DNA of 5,798 bases from Bacteroidota bacterium (lineage in GTDB: Bacteria > Bacteroidota > Bacteroidia > Chitinophagales > LD1), in NCBI GenBank assembly GCA_028288545.1, contig JAQBNQ010000629.1:1-5798 (forward strand), written 5' to 3'. Position numbers and translations under genes: made by a program. Below the pieces are notes generated by a model. The model saw only the letters and a program-made list of their open reading frames with translations, ran no database searches and was not told the origin of the DNA. Shown one piece after another: positions 4,522-5,798 of this stretch (its first letter is position 1; every line of letters starts with the position of its first letter).

Positions 4522-5798
4522 ATGAAAAAAAGTGTCCTCTCTTTTAAAATTAAAAGCAGCTTATTGCTGATGATGGTGTTCAGCCAGGTAGCTGTTTTTG
4601 CTACTACTTTTACTGCAACTACTTCCGGCAATTATAGCAGTGGTACTACCTGGGGTGGAACTGCGCCTTCATTTAATATTAGTACCGATGCAGTTATTAT
4701 TCCCTCCGGCTTTACTGTAACTTTGGATGGTAATGCCACATTTACCGGAGCCCTGGCATCTATGCAGGTGGAGGGTGCTTTATCCTCGGTGCAAGGTGCT
4801 GTGCTTAACGTTGGGCCGCTGGCTACTTTATCAGGCGCAGGGGCAATAAATGTAAGCGCCCTCAATTTGCAAGCAGGTGCAATAACTACTTTTTCAGGTG
4901 CTGCCGTTTTAGACTCCATAAATACTTCAGTTGCAAATTTACAAGTGGTGGCCGGCCTTACGGTTTCAAATAAAGTAAATCTTGCGGCCGGAACTTTAAG
5001 CGTTGCAACCGGTGGCAGCATTACCATGATGCCGGGCGTTACTATTAATGTTGCAGCAGGAGTTTTGACACTAAATGGAGGAACAGTAACTTTGCCGGCA
5101 AGTTATAATGTTGTTTACTCTACAGGTGCCATAACAACGGGCCTTGAGTTGGGTGGTCCAGGGCTTCATGATATTACGGTAGCAGTTGGTGCCGGCAATA
5201 TGCTAAACTTATCTTCTGATTTAACTACAAGCGGCACCTTAAGCCTTGTAAGCGGCGACTTGTTTATCGGCAATCATGATTTAACGGTTAATGGAGATGT
5301 AGCTGCAGGTGGTAACGGCGCAATTGCTTCGTCTGTGCTTTCAAATATATCTGTTACAGCAGCCGGCGGATTAAGCGGCACTCTGAATTTTGCGGATAGC
5401 ACGAACGTAAACGATCTGACAATTAACGTAGGCACAGGTAATCACGTTACACTGGGTGGGGTTTTGAATGTAGCGGGCAACCTTACGCTTACCAGCGGTA
5501 CATTTAATATTGGAAATGGAAGCTTATCAATTAACGGTGCAGTAATGCCCGGTGCGGGTTATTTAGGTGGCACGGCTTCTTCTACCTTATCAGTTAATTC
5601 CGCCAGCGGAATTATCGGCCCCCTCAATTTTGCCACCGGTGCACAAACCGTTGGTGATTTTACTGTGAACCTGGGATTTGGTATACAAATAAGCCTGGTC
5701 AGCGATCTTGAAGTAAAGGGTACTCTTAATATTCTTAACAGCGGAGGATTAGCTATTAACAGCGTAACGCTAACAGTTGATGGAGATTTGATTGGCAG
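4522..5798 (+). CDS. Secreted, repeat-rich surface/adhesin-like protein, 3' partial
   Basis: An open frame runs from ATG 4522 to the window edge (425 whole codons, no stop). Residues 1-27 are a signal peptide: basic KKS and KIK, the hydrophobic LLLMMVF core and a VFA-T cleavage site after Ala27. Residues 28-90 resemble the N-terminal module of many Bacteroidota secreted proteins (SGNYSSGTTWGGTAPS, then DAVIIPSGFTVTLDG, then a VEGAL strand). The rest is Gly/Ala/Thr/Ser/Asn-rich beta-strand sequence with no cysteine. From residue 217 it shows a repeat of about 81 residues (units starting at Asp217, Asp298, Asp379), consistent with a beta-helix or stacked beta-solenoid. A T9SS sorting domain would be expected at the missing C-terminus, but this is inference. 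No enzyme motif is visible; a role in the cell surface, matrix or adhesion is likely but unproven. There is no Shine-Dalgarno sequence; the start is set by the signal peptide. Confidence 0.85.
   Translation, partial: MKKSVLSFKIKSSLLLMMVFSQVAVFATTFTATTSGNYSSGTTWGGTAPSFNISTDAVIIPSGFTVTLDGNATFTGALASMQVEGALSSVQGAVLNVGPLATLSGAGAINVSALNLQAGAITTFSGAAVLDSINTSVANLQVVAGLTVSNKVNLAAGTLSVATGGSITMMPGVTINVAAGVLTLNGGTVTLPASYNVVYSTGAITTGLELGGPGLHDITVAVGAGNMLNLSSDLTTSGTLSLVSGDLFIGNHDLTVNGDVAAGGNGAIASSVLSNISVTAAGGLSGTLNFADSTNVNDLTINVGTGNHVTLGGVLNVAGNLTLTSGTFNIGNGSLSINGAVMPGAGYLGGTASSTLSVNSASGIIGPLNFATGAQTVGDFTVNLGFGIQISLVSDLEVKGTLNILNSGGLAINSVTLTVDGDLIG
5170..5798 (+). repeat. Tandem protein repeats of about 81 residues (243 nt) within the surface protein
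   Basis: Units begin at codons 217 (base 5170), 298 (5413) and 379 (5656); the third is cut by the window edge. Aligned positions include DITVAVGAGN / DLTINVGTGN / DFTVNLGFGI at the unit starts, SGTLSL / AGNLTL / KGTLNI about 21 residues in, and VNGDV / INGAV / VDGDL about 40 residues in. LNFAD and LNFAT close units one and two. One-residue indels cancel within the first pair, so the period at the unit starts stays at 81. The nucleotide sequences have diverged, so these are old duplications and not recent slippage. Confidence 0.75.

Noticed and set aside
4632..5027. 131-codon open frame on the minus strand
   Set aside because: It lies opposite the secreted repeat protein, which has a signal peptide and continuous repeats. 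The minus-strand translation is Ala/Val/Pro/Thr-rich with no recognisable motif, as expected from the complement of Gly/Ala/Thr-rich codons.

Overview
The window looks like a Bacteroidota chromosome, probably Chitinophagales/Sphingobacteriales-like, although the exact lineage cannot be fixed from sequence alone. Three things point there. The first gene ends in a type IX secretion (T9SS) sorting domain. The last gene is a large secreted repeat protein of the Bacteroidota adhesin kind. Start codons lack Shine-Dalgarno sequences, and a few sites match the Bacteroidota -7 promoter element TAnnTTTG. No mobile element, tRNA, rRNA or CRISPR array was seen.

Layout: (1) 1-325, the C-terminus of a T9SS-exported protein, followed by a strong intrinsic terminator at 380-410. 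(2) 416-919 (+), a DUF985 cupin whose start codon lies only 5 nt after that terminator. (3) 930-1415 (-), a methylated-DNA-protein cysteine methyltransferase (Ogt/MGMT type), convergent with the cupin. (4) 1467-2108 (+), an atypical-SDR NAD(P)-binding protein, divergent from the methyltransferase across 51 bp. (5) 2120-2908 (-), an XRE-type HTH repressor fused to a LexA/UmuD-like S24 self-cleaving domain. (6) 2987-4222 (+), DNA polymerase IV (DinB), divergent from the repressor across a 78-bp intergenic region rich in dyads and short repeats. (7) 4223-4521, a noncoding stretch. (8) 4522 to the window end (+), the N-terminal 425 residues of a secreted protein with a signal peptide and roughly 81-residue repeats.

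The most coherent functional unit is the S24 repressor/DinB pair. The repressor keeps the Ala-Gly cleavage site and the Ser/Lys catalytic dyad with LexA/UmuD-like spacing. This suggests a DNA-damage switch (RecA-stimulated self-cleavage) controlling itself and the translesion polymerase. An alkylation-repair methyltransferase lies about 0.7 kb from the end of the repressor gene, so the middle of the window is enriched in DNA-damage functions. However, the genes alternate in strand and are not one operon. The families are all known. Nothing here is clearly a new system; the open questions are regulatory (operators, an odd terminator/start arrangement) and structural (the repeat protein).
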